This document shows, piece by piece, positions 24,945 to 34,413 of a DNA stretch of 64,000 nucleotides. The DNA lies in assembly GCF_004295795.1 (NCBI RefSeq), contig NZ_SEBR01000008.1, positions 62,001-126,000 on the forward strand, given 5' to 3'. Position numbers and translations under genes: made by a program. The notes under the pieces are model-generated. The model was not told where the DNA came from. It saw only the letters and a program-made list of their open reading frames with translations, and searched no databases. Every line of letters begins with the position of its first letter. Position 1 is the stretch's first letter. Origin of the DNA: Flavobacterium sp. GTDB lineage: Bacteria; Bacteroidota; Bacteroidia; Flavobacteriales; Flavobacteriaceae.

Positions 24945-25567
24945 TGATGCTATTTAATGATACCGATCTTTTCACGGCTGGCACACGAGGGAAAATAAAC
25001 TTTGACCTACCTGATGCCGAGGTGCGATTGGTCGACGGCTTTATCCCTAAAGACTTTGCCGATGAGATTTATGCCGAACTCCTGAACAATACGCCGTGGC
25101 GGGAATATCAGATGGAAATTTACGACAAAACCGTCACGGCACCAAGAATGATTGCTTGGTATGAAGATAAGCACAATCCCGGAGCTGATCAAGACGGACT
25201 TGATTGGACGCCTACGCTACTTCAGATTAAAGCAAGAGTTGAGCAGGAAACAAGTTTAAATTTCAACAGTGTTTTGTTGAACTTGTACCGCGACGGGAGG
25301 GATGGTGTTTCCTGGCACAGCGACCGCGAACATACGATTGGCCAAAATCCAACGATAGCTTCGGTCACTTTCGGCGAAACACGTTTGTTTCGATTACGTC
25401 ACAAATCAAAAAAAGACCAAAAACAAATTGAGATTCCATTACACCACGGATCTTTTCTGTTGATGGTGGGCACCACAAATACGTTTTGGCAACATGAAGT
25501 GCCCAAGACCGCGAGGCAGGTGCTTCCGAGGATAAATCTTACGTTCCGGATTGCTCGGCGGGCGTAA
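24944..25567 (+). CDS. alkB: AlkB-like Fe(II)/2-oxoglutarate dioxygenase
   Basis: 207 residues. Iron ligands are H and D of WHSD (near 124-127) and H in WQHEVPK (near 185). RINLTFR near 198-204 has the Arg pair that binds 2-oxoglutarate, and NLYRDGRDGVSWHSDRE is typical of AlkB/ALKBH2-type proteins. It removes alkyl groups from DNA bases by oxidation. Its ATG overlaps the previous stop (TGATG); a second ATG follows directly. It is the last gene of the damage operon. Confidence 0.88.
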   Translation: MMLFNDTDLFTAGTRGKINFDLPDAEVRLVDGFIPKDFADEIYAELLNNTPWREYQMEIYDKTVTAPRMIAWYEDKHNPGADQDGLDWTPTLLQIKARVEQETSLNFNSVLLNLYRDGRDGVSWHSDREHTIGQNPTIASVTFGETRLFRLRHKSKKDQKQIEIPLHHGSFLLMVGTTNTFWQHEVPKTARQVLPRINLTFRIARRA

Positions 25568-25662
25568 CTTTCATTGCATGAACTAAAGCCTAATGAAAGC
25601 AGCATAACACTTAGGTGTTTTCTAACAAGTATAAAACATATTAAAATAAGCAGTTTAACTAG

Positions 25663-25698
25663 TCAATTTGGAAATTGAATAGCACACTATTTGGAAAT
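25663..25698. promoter_or_regulatory. paired palindromes upstream of the RteC gene
   Basis: TCAATTTGGAAATTGA (25663-25678) is an inverted repeat with a GG centre, and ATTTGGAAAT recurs at 25689-25698, 23 bp away. The element differs by one base from the palindrome at 27531, in front of the TPR/AraC regulator. Confidence 0.5.
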
Positions 25699-25741
25699 GT
25701 GACGTAGCGCAAATAGATTTGGTCGAACCAAACCAAACATC

Positions 25742-26578
25742 ATGAAGCGTTTTTCCCAATCTTTAGAGCAGGAGATGGACGACCTTCTGCGTTCGATCCA
25801 TTCAAACAAACACGAACCAATTGCCTTTTGCGTTCCGGCCATCACGGGCATGGCAGCACTTATCGATAGGCTCAAGACATTTGTGATCGATTATGAGTTC
25901 AAGGATTCGGCCGAGGAAATATTTCTTTTCAGGAATATCAAGCCGCTCTTTACCTCTCGCCTTATCTATTACCGCGAAGTTTATAAAGTGGAGCTTTCGA
26001 TGCCTGTTGGTGATCGGGAAACCGAGCGTTCACACTACAAAAACGAGATGGACAAGTTAAAATCCTTTTTTGCACAGAATTTCGATTTTTACCGCTATTA
26101 TCGAAGTGGTGCGACCGATATGGACGAAAAATATTTTCGGCGAGGTAAGGTAGATTTTCGGTTGGCACCAGATGTGGCGAGTATTCAGGCTGATTCCAGA
26201 TTCAGTACTTCGCATGACTATGTACTTTCCCACCTATTGGCTAATGAGGATATCTGCCGCTATCTCGAAGGTCGGCTTTCAGCATTGGCAGACGGTAGCG
26301 AAAAATCGTCAAAAGCCTTGCGAGTCGTTACTTGGACGGGGTCTAAGGTCGCCTTGGTGGAGTTGCTTTATGCACTTCACGCCGAAGGTGTCCTTAACGG
26401 TGGTAACATAAATCTAAAAGATTTTGTGGATATATTTGAAGGGATGTTCAACATAAACCTTGGACAATACCATAAGACGTTCCTCGAAATACGCGAAAGG
26501 AAATCAGAAAGAGCGAAATTCCTGCAATCGTTGCGGGAAACATTCGTACAACGCATGGAAAGTACAGACGAACTTTAA
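25742..26578 (+). CDS. rteC: RteC-family protein
   Basis: 278 residues. FFAQNFDFYRYYRSGATDMD, EKYFRR, DSRFSTSHDYVLS, VTWTGSKVALVELLYALHAE and EIRERKSERAKFLQSL are the conserved blocks of RteC, known from CTnDOT-type elements, where it controls excision. No integrase, mobilisation or tra gene is near, so it is either a leftover of an integrative element or a chromosomal relative used for other regulation, as often seen in flavobacteria. Paired palindromes lie 44-79 bp upstream. Confidence 0.85.
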   Translation: MKRFSQSLEQEMDDLLRSIHSNKHEPIAFCVPAITGMAALIDRLKTFVIDYEFKDSAEEIFLFRNIKPLFTSRLIYYREVYKVELSMPVGDRETERSHYKNEMDKLKSFFAQNFDFYRYYRSGATDMDEKYFRRGKVDFRLAPDVASIQADSRFSTSHDYVLSHLLANEDICRYLEGRLSALADGSEKSSKALRVVTWTGSKVALVELLYALHAEGVLNGGNINLKDFVDIFEGMFNINLGQYHKTFLEIRERKSERAKFLQSLRETFVQRMESTDEL

Positions 26579-26581
26579 ATA

Positions 26582-26614
26582 GAAAAAGGCCGCCCCGGGC
26601 TAAAGGGACGACCT
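26582..26614 (-). terminator. terminator of the lipoprotein gene
   Basis: AGGTCGTCCC and GGGGCGGCCT pair on the minus strand (with G-T pairs) and are followed by TTTTTCTATTT, 25 bp after the lipoprotein stop. Confidence 0.55.
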
Positions 26615-26638
26615 CTCTCGTTCAAAGGGTTATTGTTA

Positions 26639-27370
26639 TCAGTTTTGGCCGGCAACCCCTGTAGCAAGCGCACGCGATGTAGCAACACAAACGTCGAATT
26701 CAGAGCCGGCCGCGCCCGCAGTGACGTGAGTCGTGATCAAATCCCATTCCGGGTCTTCTTTCTTCTTCGGCTTTTTGCGTTGACGGTATGTTGAATATCT
26801 TGTTATTGAAGATGTTGTCAGGATCACCTTCTTGTCAGTAAACGTCAAGATTGCATCAGCTAATGTTGCTGACTCGAACGTAATAATGTAATCGTAAACG
26901 GTTTGGTACTCCGTGGCTGACGCACAAAGAGGGACGACCGTATTAATAAAGTCTGCCAAAGTTGATTTTGCTTTTACACTTAGGTTCGCAGCGTTAGTAA
27001 AGGCCTCGACACATCCAATTGAGTTTGCCAGTGACGCATTTACTTCGGCAGTTGTCGTAGGTGTGTACGCGACGGTCTTCAAAGTCAAGAACTGTGAGTT
27101 CGATTCTGCAACAGCATTGACACGGGCGACAATATGAGCTGTCGAGGTGGGAAGAGAACTCGAGGCGTAATAATCTGTAAACAGGTTATCAAACAGCTGG
27201 CCGGAGTAATCGTACGGATTCAAGGTATTGCTAGCCGGGTGCAACTCAGTTTTTTGCATGGCTTCTTGGGTGAGAGAAAGATTGTTTTGTGGCGAAATAT
27301 CAAAGCTTTCGTTATCGGACGAACAAGAGCAAATTAAAATCATAAATAGAATGAAGCTATTAAATTTCAT
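26639..27370 (-). CDS. lipoprotein of unknown function
   Basis: 243 residues. MKFNSFILFMILICSCSSDN is a lipoprotein signal (Cys near 14 or 16). The mature part is Ala/Thr/Ser-rich and helical, with a short basic patch (YRQRKKPKKKEDPEW). It ends in a small-residue stretch with one Cys (HVTAGAAGSEFDVCVATSRA). No family recognised. It is divergent from the TPR/AraC-type regulator and shares its upstream palindrome array, so co-regulation is likely. Confidence 0.6.
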   Translation of the reverse strand: MKFNSFILFMILICSCSSDNESFDISPQNNLSLTQEAMQKTELHPASNTLNPYDYSGQLFDNLFTDYYASSSLPTSTAHIVARVNAVAESNSQFLTLKTVAYTPTTTAEVNASLANSIGCVEAFTNAANLSVKAKSTLADFINTVVPLCASATEYQTVYDYIITFESATLADAILTFTDKKVILTTSSITRYSTYRQRKKPKKKEDPEWDLITTHVTAGAAGSEFDVCVATSRALATGVAGQN

Positions 27371-27510
27371 GGTGATGGTTTTAGAAATACTGATTAGAAA
27401 ATCAGTTCATTTCTCCCGGGGTAATCTGAACAAGTTTTGGGTTTGCAGTCCCTTTGAATTCAGGGCAAACGTACTGCCGCCCTAATAGCCTCGCAAACGT
27501 TAGCCTAGGC

Positions 27511-27571
27511 CATTTGCAAATTGACGATGGTCAATTTGCAAATTGACTATCAAGCAATTTGTAGTAAATTG
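27511..27571. promoter_or_regulatory. array of three CAATTTG-type palindromes in a divergent promoter region
   Basis: CATTTGCAAATTGA (27511-27524), the perfect palindrome TCAATTTGCAAATTGA (27531-27546) and CAATTT-N5-AAATTG (27555-27571) follow one another at 22-25 bp, about two helical turns. The 331-bp divergent gap (27371-27701) otherwise shows only a small CTGATT/AATCAG hairpin near 27390. Confidence 0.6.
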
Positions 27572-27701
27572 CGTACAGATACCTTGTTCGTAGCTCTGTA
27601 TCGACCCTTAAGACATCATGCCATAACTAACCGCCTTGCCAACCAAACAAACTAAAAATCCAATGCCTTCTTTTGGGCTATGGATTGCATCGTTACCTAC
27701 A

Positions 27702-29387
27702 ATGAAATACATTTTCATAATTTTTTCCGTGCTCTCGATCTACACATCGCGGGCCCAGGATAATTCTCGCTACACGCGATTTATCAACCAGTTTGACACA
27801 GCTTCAGGCCGCGAACAGAAACTTAGGTATGCCAGACTGTGGCGCGATCAGGCACGTCTTGATAGTAACAGGCTACAAGAAGTAGCTGCGCTGCGTGAGA
27901 TTATGTATAACGACCGGCGCGAATTCCTCACGCAGTATTCCGATACGCTGCTTTTCGCGGCACTTCAGACAAAAAATAAAGCTATAATCGGACAGGCATA
28001 CCTCACTAAGGGAATCGCGCATTATAGCAGGAATCAACATAATGACGCTCTTAATGCTTACCTCAAAGCAGATGAATACCTGTCGGATTCCGGTGCGAGG
28101 TATGACATTTACAAGCTCAAATATGGTATTGGGAACACAAAGTACTACCTCGGTTATTATCACGAAGCTATTGCATTATACAAACAGTGTCTCGAGCATT
28201 ATCGTGATAAGGACGAACGCGGCTACCTCAATGCGATCTATTCGCTTAGCTTGAGCTATAACAGGTTGGGCGATTTCGAGCAATCGCGTGAGCTGAGTAC
28301 CTTTGGTCTTAAGGAAGAGATACGACTGGGCTGCAGCAAGATGCATTGGTACTTAATATACTCAAATGGCGTAAACGATTTTTTTCTTGGCAAATACAAG
28401 ACGTCAGTCGACCAATTGGAACAGTCAGCCCAATACTTAAAGGCAGCAGGCGACTATTCCAATCTGGCCGTGATTTGGTTTTATCTCGGAAAGTCGAATC
28501 TCGCCCTTAAAAACCAGGAAAAAGCCCTCGTCTATTTCAAAAAAGTAGATAGCTCGTTCCACGACACCCAATATATAAGGCCAGATCTTCGCCAAACTTA
28601 TGACATCCTGATCGCGCATTACATCAGGAACAAGGATTTCAAAAGCGAAAACTACTATACGCGCCGTTCGAGAATTGTCGACAGTGTCCTAAACAGCGAC
28701 TTCAAATATCTTGTGCCGAAAGTTGTCAAGGAGTACGACAATCGCGAATTAAACCGAAATTACCGGGATGCGCTTGAATCACAGGCCGTAAAAACGTACG
28801 CAATCATTGGGTTTTCCGTTCTGCTTATATACTTTTTTGTAAAGAATCGAAGACTTCGCGCCTATCGCAGGAATTACAGGAAATTGATGGATCAGCCGTT
28901 GGATACGTCCGTCCACGCGCCAAAATGCGATGACGCCGAAACAGTCATTTTAAAAAGCACTAAGTTAGTAGACAAGGAAATTTCGATTCAGGATATGCCG
29001 AAAATCGAAAAGGAGATCAGACCAGATGTCGTAGCAAAGGCACTCGTAAAATTGTCCTTATTCGAGTCGACCGAAAAATTCAGGGATAGTGGTCTTATGG
29101 CCAAAGACTTGGCTGACTTCATGGAAACCAATCTTACCTATGCGCAGCAAATCATCCAACAGCATCGAGGAATGAACAGCAAAGAGTATGTCCGGGATCT
29201 GAGGCTTCGGTATATCGTAAAAAAACTGCGAACGGAAAATCGTTATCGCAAATACACCGATGAAGCCTTGGCGGGTGAATGCGGATTTGGCTCAACCCAA
29301 AATTTTGCCCGTGCTTTCAAAGCCAAATATGAAATGCCTCCGCGGTTTTTCATAAGCCAACTTAAGAAGGATTTGGGCGAGGATTAG
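27702..29387 (+). CDS. TPR - transmembrane - AraC-type HTH regulator
   Basis: 561 residues from ATG 27702, chosen because MKYIFIIFSVLSIYTSRAQ is a signal-like start. A periplasmic region with about six TPR-like repeats (GQAYLTKGIAHYSRNQHNDA, LGYYHEAIALYKQCLEHY, WFYLGKSNLALKNQEKALVY) is followed by a membrane helix (YAIIGFSVLLIYFFVKN near 380) and a cytoplasmic C-terminal AraC-like HTH (LAGECGFGSTQNFARAFKAK). This design is typical of Bacteroidetes one-component membrane regulators. It probably controls the divergent lipoprotein gene and itself through the palindrome array. Confidence 0.8.
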   Translation: MKYIFIIFSVLSIYTSRAQDNSRYTRFINQFDTASGREQKLRYARLWRDQARLDSNRLQEVAALREIMYNDRREFLTQYSDTLLFAALQTKNKAIIGQAYLTKGIAHYSRNQHNDALNAYLKADEYLSDSGARYDIYKLKYGIGNTKYYLGYYHEAIALYKQCLEHYRDKDERGYLNAIYSLSLSYNRLGDFEQSRELSTFGLKEEIRLGCSKMHWYLIYSNGVNDFFLGKYKTSVDQLEQSAQYLKAAGDYSNLAVIWFYLGKSNLALKNQEKALVYFKKVDSSFHDTQYIRPDLRQTYDILIAHYIRNKDFKSENYYTRRSRIVDSVLNSDFKYLVPKVVKEYDNRELNRNYRDALESQAVKTYAIIGFSVLLIYFFVKNRRLRAYRRNYRKLMDQPLDTSVHAPKCDDAETVILKSTKLVDKEISIQDMPKIEKEIRPDVVAKALVKLSLFESTEKFRDSGLMAKDLADFMETNLTYAQQIIQQHRGMNSKEYVRDLRLRYIVKKLRTENRYRKYTDEALAGECGFGSTQNFARAFKAKYEMPPRFFISQLKKDLGED

Positions 29388-29482
29388 CAGGAGTTTACAC
29401 AACTTCCGGTTTTCTGCCCAAAAGCAATTAAACCAAACCCAAAAATCGCCGTCCTAAAAAGAACCTCTTACAAACAGAATTA

Positions 29483-30631
29483 ATGGAAAACCGAAACCCC
29501 GAATTTTCGCGCCGAAAATTTGTCAAAATCCTGGGTTCGTCAGGTGCGATGCTTGTGCTTAACCCCTATTTTTCGTGGACTTTGAACGAACAGGAAATCG
29601 ATCCGAGAGTAATTGAGATCGTCAAGCGGACAATCGGTATCGACACTCATAACCACGTCGACGTTCCGCTCGTCACTTCACAACTTCCGGGGCCAAAAGT
29701 CGATTTGGCGGGCGAAATGAAAAAATCGGGATTGTCGGCCATCGCGATGACTTTTGCCGTCGATTACCAGAAACTCACCAAAGAAGGCGAGGCTTACGAA
29801 CGTTTCCTCAACGGACTTTCGGCTGTGGACGCGATTCTCAAAGCCAACGGAATGAAGCGCGCACTGAATTTGCGAGACATCGAGAAAGCACACAAATCCC
29901 AAAAACCGACTGTAATCCAATCTGTCGAAGGCGGACATTTCCTGGAAGGCAAAATCGAACGGCTGCAAGTCGCATATGACCGCGGATTGCGCCATTTGGG
30001 TTTGTTGCACGACAACGACGCATCGGTGGTTTTGGGCGATATCTACACGAATCCCGTCAAACGCGAGGGCTTGACCCAGTTCGGATCGGACGTCATCCGC
30101 GAAAGCGAGAAACTCGGGATTCTCATCGATTTGGCGCATTGTGATGACGATACGGTAAATGCCGCGCTCAAAGTCGCCAAAAATCCTGTCCTGATCTCAC
30201 ACACCGGCTTGGACACGCGTCTTGGCCAGAACGAGAATTTCGCCAAGATGATGAAACCGCGTCTCATCGCGAAAGAACAGGCGAAGATCGTCGCGGACAA
30301 AGGCGGAGTGATTGGCGTGTGGACACATTTGGCCGAAAACCCGACCGTATTCGCAGACAATGTCCGCGCGATGGTAGATGTCGTTGGCGTCGAACACGTC
30401 TCGATTGGCACAGATACCAAAATGACGCCGGCCTATCACGCGCCAGACAGCAATTTCAAAAATCAGGGCGAAAGAGCCGGCGAGCGCACGAATTCGGCTT
30501 GGGAGAAAAGCAACGGCGGCTTTTACTACACGGTCGTCGAGGCGTTGCTCAAAGCTGGTTTCAACGAACCCGAAATCGCCAAAATAGGCGGTGGCAACTA
30601 TTGCCGACTTTTCGATGCGGCCACAAAATAG
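29483..30631 (+). CDS. membrane dipeptidase (peptidase M19), Tat-exported
   Basis: 382 residues. A twin-arginine signal (SRRKFVKILGSSGAMLVL) precedes an M19 dipeptidase: zinc ligands in IDTHNHVD, E in IQSVEGGH, H in IDLAHCDD and ISHTG, and D in SIGTDTK. M19 enzymes hydrolyse dipeptides, including some with D-residues. Here the region becomes markedly richer in GC than the sequence to its left. Twelve bases separate its stop from the GNAT gene, so the two may form a unit with the glycosylase gene. Confidence 0.88.
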   Translation: MENRNPEFSRRKFVKILGSSGAMLVLNPYFSWTLNEQEIDPRVIEIVKRTIGIDTHNHVDVPLVTSQLPGPKVDLAGEMKKSGLSAIAMTFAVDYQKLTKEGEAYERFLNGLSAVDAILKANGMKRALNLRDIEKAHKSQKPTVIQSVEGGHFLEGKIERLQVAYDRGLRHLGLLHDNDASVVLGDIYTNPVKREGLTQFGSDVIRESEKLGILIDLAHCDDDTVNAALKVAKNPVLISHTGLDTRLGQNENFAKMMKPRLIAKEQAKIVADKGGVIGVWTHLAENPTVFADNVRAMVDVVGVEHVSIGTDTKMTPAYHAPDSNFKNQGERAGERTNSAWEKSNGGFYYTVVEALLKAGFNEPEIAKIGGGNYCRLFDAATK

Positions 30632-30643
30632 TATCTTCGGGTC

Positions 30644-31138
30644 ATGCAAATACGTCCCGCTAAACCAACTGAAGTAAATGCCGTTCTAGAAGTAATTGAG
30701 CAAGCGCGACAAATCATGCGCGAATCGGGCAATTTGACGCAGTGGAGCAACGGTTATCCGTCGGCGGAAATCATTTTGAACGACATCAATTCGGGAACAG
30801 GTTTTGTCTGCGAAAGCGAAAATAGGCTCGTCGGTTATTTTTGTTTCATGAAAGGCGAAAATCCAGATGCGAATTACGACGTGATCGAGAACGGAAGTTG
30901 GCTCAACGACAAACCATATGGCGTAATCCATCGTCTGGCATCGGCGAGAACCGTGAGCGGAATCGCCAAGGCTGCGTTTGAATTCGCGTTCGGCCAAATC
31001 CCGAACATCCGCGTCGACACACATCACGAGAACGTTCCGATGCAGAATTTCCTTCGCAAGAACGGCTTCGACCATTGCGGTGTGATTTACGTGAGTGACG
31101 GCACGCCAAGGGACGCTTTCCAAAAGATCGTCCAATGA
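30644..31138 (+). CDS. GNAT-family N-acetyltransferase
   Basis: 164 residues. MQIRPAKPTEVNAVLEVIEQ is a typical GNAT start, and the acetyl-CoA region is represented by VIHRLASARTVSGIAKAAFE. NIRVDTHHENVPMQNFLRKN followed by GFDHCGVIYV is the classic motif-B end. The substrate is not predictable. Its stop overlaps the next start as ATGA. Confidence 0.85.
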   Translation: MQIRPAKPTEVNAVLEVIEQARQIMRESGNLTQWSNGYPSAEIILNDINSGTGFVCESENRLVGYFCFMKGENPDANYDVIENGSWLNDKPYGVIHRLASARTVSGIAKAAFEFAFGQIPNIRVDTHHENVPMQNFLRKNGFDHCGVIYVSDGTPRDAFQKIVQ

Positions 31139-31731
31139 AAGACATGCTCGAAATCCTGTCACAAAAAGATCCGATCCTTAAATCGGTGATCGAAAAGTAT
31201 GGAAATCCCGTCGTCCAGGTGCGCGAACAAGGATTTGCCGCGATGGTCCACATCATTCTCGAGCAACAGGTTTCGATCGCATCCGCGAAAGCGACTTATG
31301 TGAAAATGGCAGCATATTTCACCGAAATCACACCCGAAAAAATGTTGGCCGCAACCGATGAGGAATTTCGTGCCTTGGGCGTTTCCCGACAAAAGACGTC
31401 CTATATAAAAGACATGACGAGCCGCGTCGTTTCCAAGATTTTGGATTTTGAATCGCTTTCGGGAAAATCGGCAGAAGAAGTCACTCAGGAATTGCTGGCC
31501 ATAAAAGGTGTCGGCGTTTGGACAGTCGAGGTTTACTTGATGTTTTGCCTGCAATTTCCAGATGTGATTCCGTTTGGCGACATTGCCATCAGGAAGGCGA
31601 TCCAGGAATTGTACGACGTCCATGAAATCGAAAAAATGGCCGAACTTGCCCGGAACTGGGCGCCTTTTCGCTCGCTCGCGTCGTTTATTTTATGGCAACA
31701 TTACCTCGGAAAGCGAAATCGTTTGCAGTAA
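31135..31731 (+). CDS. HhH-GPD DNA glycosylase (3-methyladenine glycosylase/AlkA type)
   Basis: 198 residues. The helix-hairpin-helix LLAIKGVGVWTVEVYLMFCL is followed by FGDIAIRKAI, where D149 is the catalytic Asp. HIILEQQVSIASAKATYVKM at ~38-57 is the conserved HhH-GPD helix. It removes alkylated bases to begin base excision repair. It lacks the N-terminal TATA-box-like domain of E. coli AlkA. It is translationally coupled to the GNAT gene. Confidence 0.88.
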   Translation: MKDMLEILSQKDPILKSVIEKYGNPVVQVREQGFAAMVHIILEQQVSIASAKATYVKMAAYFTEITPEKMLAATDEEFRALGVSRQKTSYIKDMTSRVVSKILDFESLSGKSAEEVTQELLAIKGVGVWTVEVYLMFCLQFPDVIPFGDIAIRKAIQELYDVHEIEKMAELARNWAPFRSLASFILWQHYLGKRNRLQ

Positions 31732-31839
31732 GTATATTAAATTGAAATCTTGTTAGTTATAAAATGGCGTTTTGTCGCTTGAGGTTTTAAAAAATCCTTA
31801 TTTTAGACGCCGTTAAAAAAAGTATAAATAAACAAGAAT

Positions 31840-34287
31840 ATGACAGAATTTGTGATTTACGTGCCTATAGCGATGGCCTTGCTTGGGCTTTTGTTCATGT
31901 CGGCCAAACGCGCCTGGGTTTTGAAACAAGACGCCGGCGACGGGAAGATGAAAGAGATTTCAGATTTCATTTACGAGGGCGCACTTGCCTTCCTCAAAGC
32001 AGAATATCGCCTTTTGGCATTTTTCGTAGTCGGAGCCAGCGTCGCGCTCGCGGGAATTTCCTATATCGTTCCGACCACGCATATTTTGATTGTCGTCGCC
32101 TTTGTTTTCGGGGCGATTTTTTCGGCTCTTGCCGGAAATATGGGAATGAAGATTGCCACAAAAACCAATGTGAGAACGACTCAGGCCGCGCGCACGAGTT
32201 TGCCACAAGCGCTGAAGGTCTCTTTTGGAGGCGGGACAGTAATGGGATTGGGCGTTGCAGGTCTTGCCGTTCTTGGCTTGACGGGCTTTTTCATCTTTTT
32301 CTTCCACTTTTTCATGGACGGCGTCTGGGAATCGAAAGTCATCGACGGAATCACCAAAACACCATCTGAATTGATGACGATCGTTCTCGAAACGTTGGCC
32401 GGATTCTCTCTCGGAGCCGAATCGATTGCCTTGTTCGCACGCGTAGGAGGTGGAATTTACACCAAAGCTGCCGACGTCGGAGCCGATCTTGTAGGTAAAG
32501 TCGAAGCCGGAATTCCGGAAGACGATCCGCGCAACCCGGCGACAATCGCTGATAACGTGGGCGATAACGTAGGTGACGTAGCCGGAATGGGTGCCGATTT
32601 GTTCGGATCTTATGTCGCAACGGTACTTGCCGCGATGGTTTTGGGTAACTACGTGATCAAGGATATGGACGGGAAAATCAACGACGCCTTCGGAGGAATC
32701 GGACCAATTTTGCTTCCTATGACGATCGCAGGTTTCGGAATCCTTTTCTCGATCATCGGAACGATGTTGGTAAAAATCAAAGACAACAACGCCAAGGAAA
32801 AACAAGTTCAGGGCGCGCTCAACGTAGGAAACTGGGTTTCTATCGTGTTGACTGCGATCTGTTGTTTCTTCCTCGTAAAATACATGTTGCCCGAAAATAT
32901 GAAAATGACATTCTTTGGGGAAGGTTTGCAAACCATTTCCTCGATGCGCGTTTTCTATGCGACACTTGTTGGACTTTTCGTGGGCGGAGCCATTTCATCG
33001 GTAACCGAATATTATACAGGTTTGGGAACGAAGCCGGTTTTGGCGATCGTGCAGAAATCGTCAACCGGAGCCGGAACCAACGTGATCGCTGGTTTGGCAA
33101 CGGGAATGATCTCGACTTTCCCGACGGTTTTGCTTTTCGCGGCCGCAATTTGGGGATCGTACGCTTTGGCTGGTTTCTACGGAGTTGCGCTTGCCGCTTC
33201 GGCAATGATGGCAACCACGGCGATGCAATTGGCGATCGACGCGTTCGGACCGATTTCTGACAACGCCGGTGGAATCGCCGAAATGAGTGAGCTTCCGAAA
33301 GAAGTGCGCACAAGGACGGATATTTTGGACTCTGTCGGAAACACGACTGCCGCGACCGGAAAAGGTTTCGCGATCGCGTCGGCAGCATTGACTTCATTGG
33401 CACTTTTCGCGGCTTATGTAACATTCACGGGAATCGACGGAATCAACATTTTCAAGGCTCCGGTCTTGGCGATGTTGTTCGTGGGTGGCATGATTCCGGT
33501 GGTTTTCTCGGCTTTGGCGATGAATTCCGTAGGAAAAGCGGCGATGGACATGGTTTACGAAGTGCGCCGTCAGTTCAAGGAAATTCCGGGAATCATGGAA
33601 GGAACGGGAAAACCGGAATACGGAAAATGCGTTGAAATCTCAACAAAAGCGGCTTTGCGCGAAATGATGTTGCCGGGCGTTTTGACTATCGGTTTCCCAA
33701 TCGCGATCGTGATTATCGGGAAATTGGTTTACGGAGAAAACAATCAGCTTATTGCCGAAATGCTTGGTGGCTACATGGCCGGAGTTACGGTTTCAGGCGT
33801 GCTTTGGGCCGTTTTCCAAAACAATGCCGGAGGCGCTTGGGACAACGCGAAGAAGTCGTTCGAGGCTGGCGTGATGATCAACGGCGAAATGACTTACAAA
33901 GGTTCTGACGCCCATAAGGCGGCGGTTACGGGAGATACTGTCGGTGATCCCTTCAAAGATACTTCTGGTCCGTCGATGAACATCTTGATCAAATTGACTT
34001 GCCTTGTCGGATTGGTTATTGCCCCGATTTTGGGCGGCCACAGCGGCGCGACCGAAATCACTGCTGAAGAAGCGGCGTCGATCGAAGTGATCGCTCCGTC
34101 ATCGGACACATCGGCATCGACCAACAAAGAAGTGTCCATCGAAAAAACAAAAGCGGTAGACGGCACAGTTACGGCCATCGTCAAGATGTCGAGCACATCG
34201 GGAGACGAAACTCCGGTGACTTCCGAAACGACTTTTAAAGGAACCGAGGCCGAAGTTCAGGCCAAAATCGATTCCATCACAAGGTAA
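31840..34287 (+). CDS. hppA: membrane-bound ion-pumping pyrophosphatase
   Basis: 815 residues with about 16 membrane helices. PPi-binding loops are visible: [20 protein letters not shown], then [20 protein letters not shown], and near the end [20 protein letters not shown]. In the determinant loop [11 protein letters not shown], the Ala (not Lys) marks the K+-dependent class, which includes Na+ pumps. It couples PPi hydrolysis to Na+ or H+ export. Beyond the core there is a ~80-residue acidic, Ser/Thr-rich tail ([20 protein letters not shown] onward) that is not part of the usual fold. It is monocistronic with a strong terminator. Confidence 0.93.
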   Translation: MTEFVIYVPIAMALLGLLFMSAKRAWVLKQDAGDGKMKEISDFIYEGALAFLKAEYRLLAFFVVGASVALAGISYIVPTTHILIVVAFVFGAIFSALAGNMGMKIATKTNVRTTQAARTSLPQALKVSFGGGTVMGLGVAGLAVLGLTGFFIFFFHFFMDGVWESKVIDGITKTPSELMTIVLETLAGFSLGAESIALFARVGGGIYTKAADVGADLVGKVEAGIPEDDPRNPATIADNVGDNVGDVAGMGADLFGSYVATVLAAMVLGNYVIKDMDGKINDAFGGIGPILLPMTIAGFGILFSIIGTMLVKIKDNNAKEKQVQGALNVGNWVSIVLTAICCFFLVKYMLPENMKMTFFGEGLQTISSMRVFYATLVGLFVGGAISSVTEYYTGLGTKPVLAIVQKSSTGAGTNVIAGLATGMISTFPTVLLFAAAIWGSYALAGFYGVALAASAMMATTAMQLAIDAFGPISDNAGGIAEMSELPKEVRTRTDILDSVGNTTAATGKGFAIASAALTSLALFAAYVTFTGIDGINIFKAPVLAMLFVGGMIPVVFSALAMNSVGKAAMDMVYEVRRQFKEIPGIMEGTGKPEYGKCVEISTKAALREMMLPGVLTIGFPIAIVIIGKLVYGENNQLIAEMLGGYMAGVTVSGVLWAVFQNNAGGAWDNAKKSFEAGVMINGEMTYKGSDAHKAAVTGDTVGDPFKDTSGPSMNILIKLTCLVGLVIAPILGGHSGATEITAEEAASIEVIAPSSDTSASTNKEVSIEKTKAVDGTVTAIVKMSSTSGDETPVTSETTFKGTEAEVQAKIDSITR

Positions 34288-34308
34288 AATCACGACTATC
34301 TGATAAAC

Positions 34309-34337
34309 AAAGACGTCCGGATTGGGCGTCTTTTTTA
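34309..34337 (+). terminator. terminator after the pyrophosphatase
   Basis: AAAGACGTCC and GGGCGTCTTT pair around a 5-nt loop, followed by TTTTATTT, 22 bp after the stop. Confidence 0.7.
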
Positions 34338-34374
34338 TTTGGAACAAGTCCACGGCTTTATGTAAGCCAATCAC

Positions 34375-34382
34375 TATATTTG
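34375..34382 (+). promoter_or_regulatory. -7 element TATATTTG for the metallopeptidase gene
   Basis: An exact match to the Bacteroidetes TAnnTTTG element, 31 bp before the start codon. No good -33 TTG at normal distance was found. Confidence 0.4.
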
Positions 34383-34413
34383 AGTAGAAAAAAACTTTAA
34401 CAACACTACTTTA

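Noticed and set aside
25742-26578. RteC as proof of an integrative conjugative element here
   Set aside because: No integrase, relaxase or tra gene and no att repeats are visible, so an intact element is not claimed.
31960-32931. 323-codon minus-strand frame over the pyrophosphatase
   Set aside because: Shadow of the strongly biased sense gene; no motif or start context.
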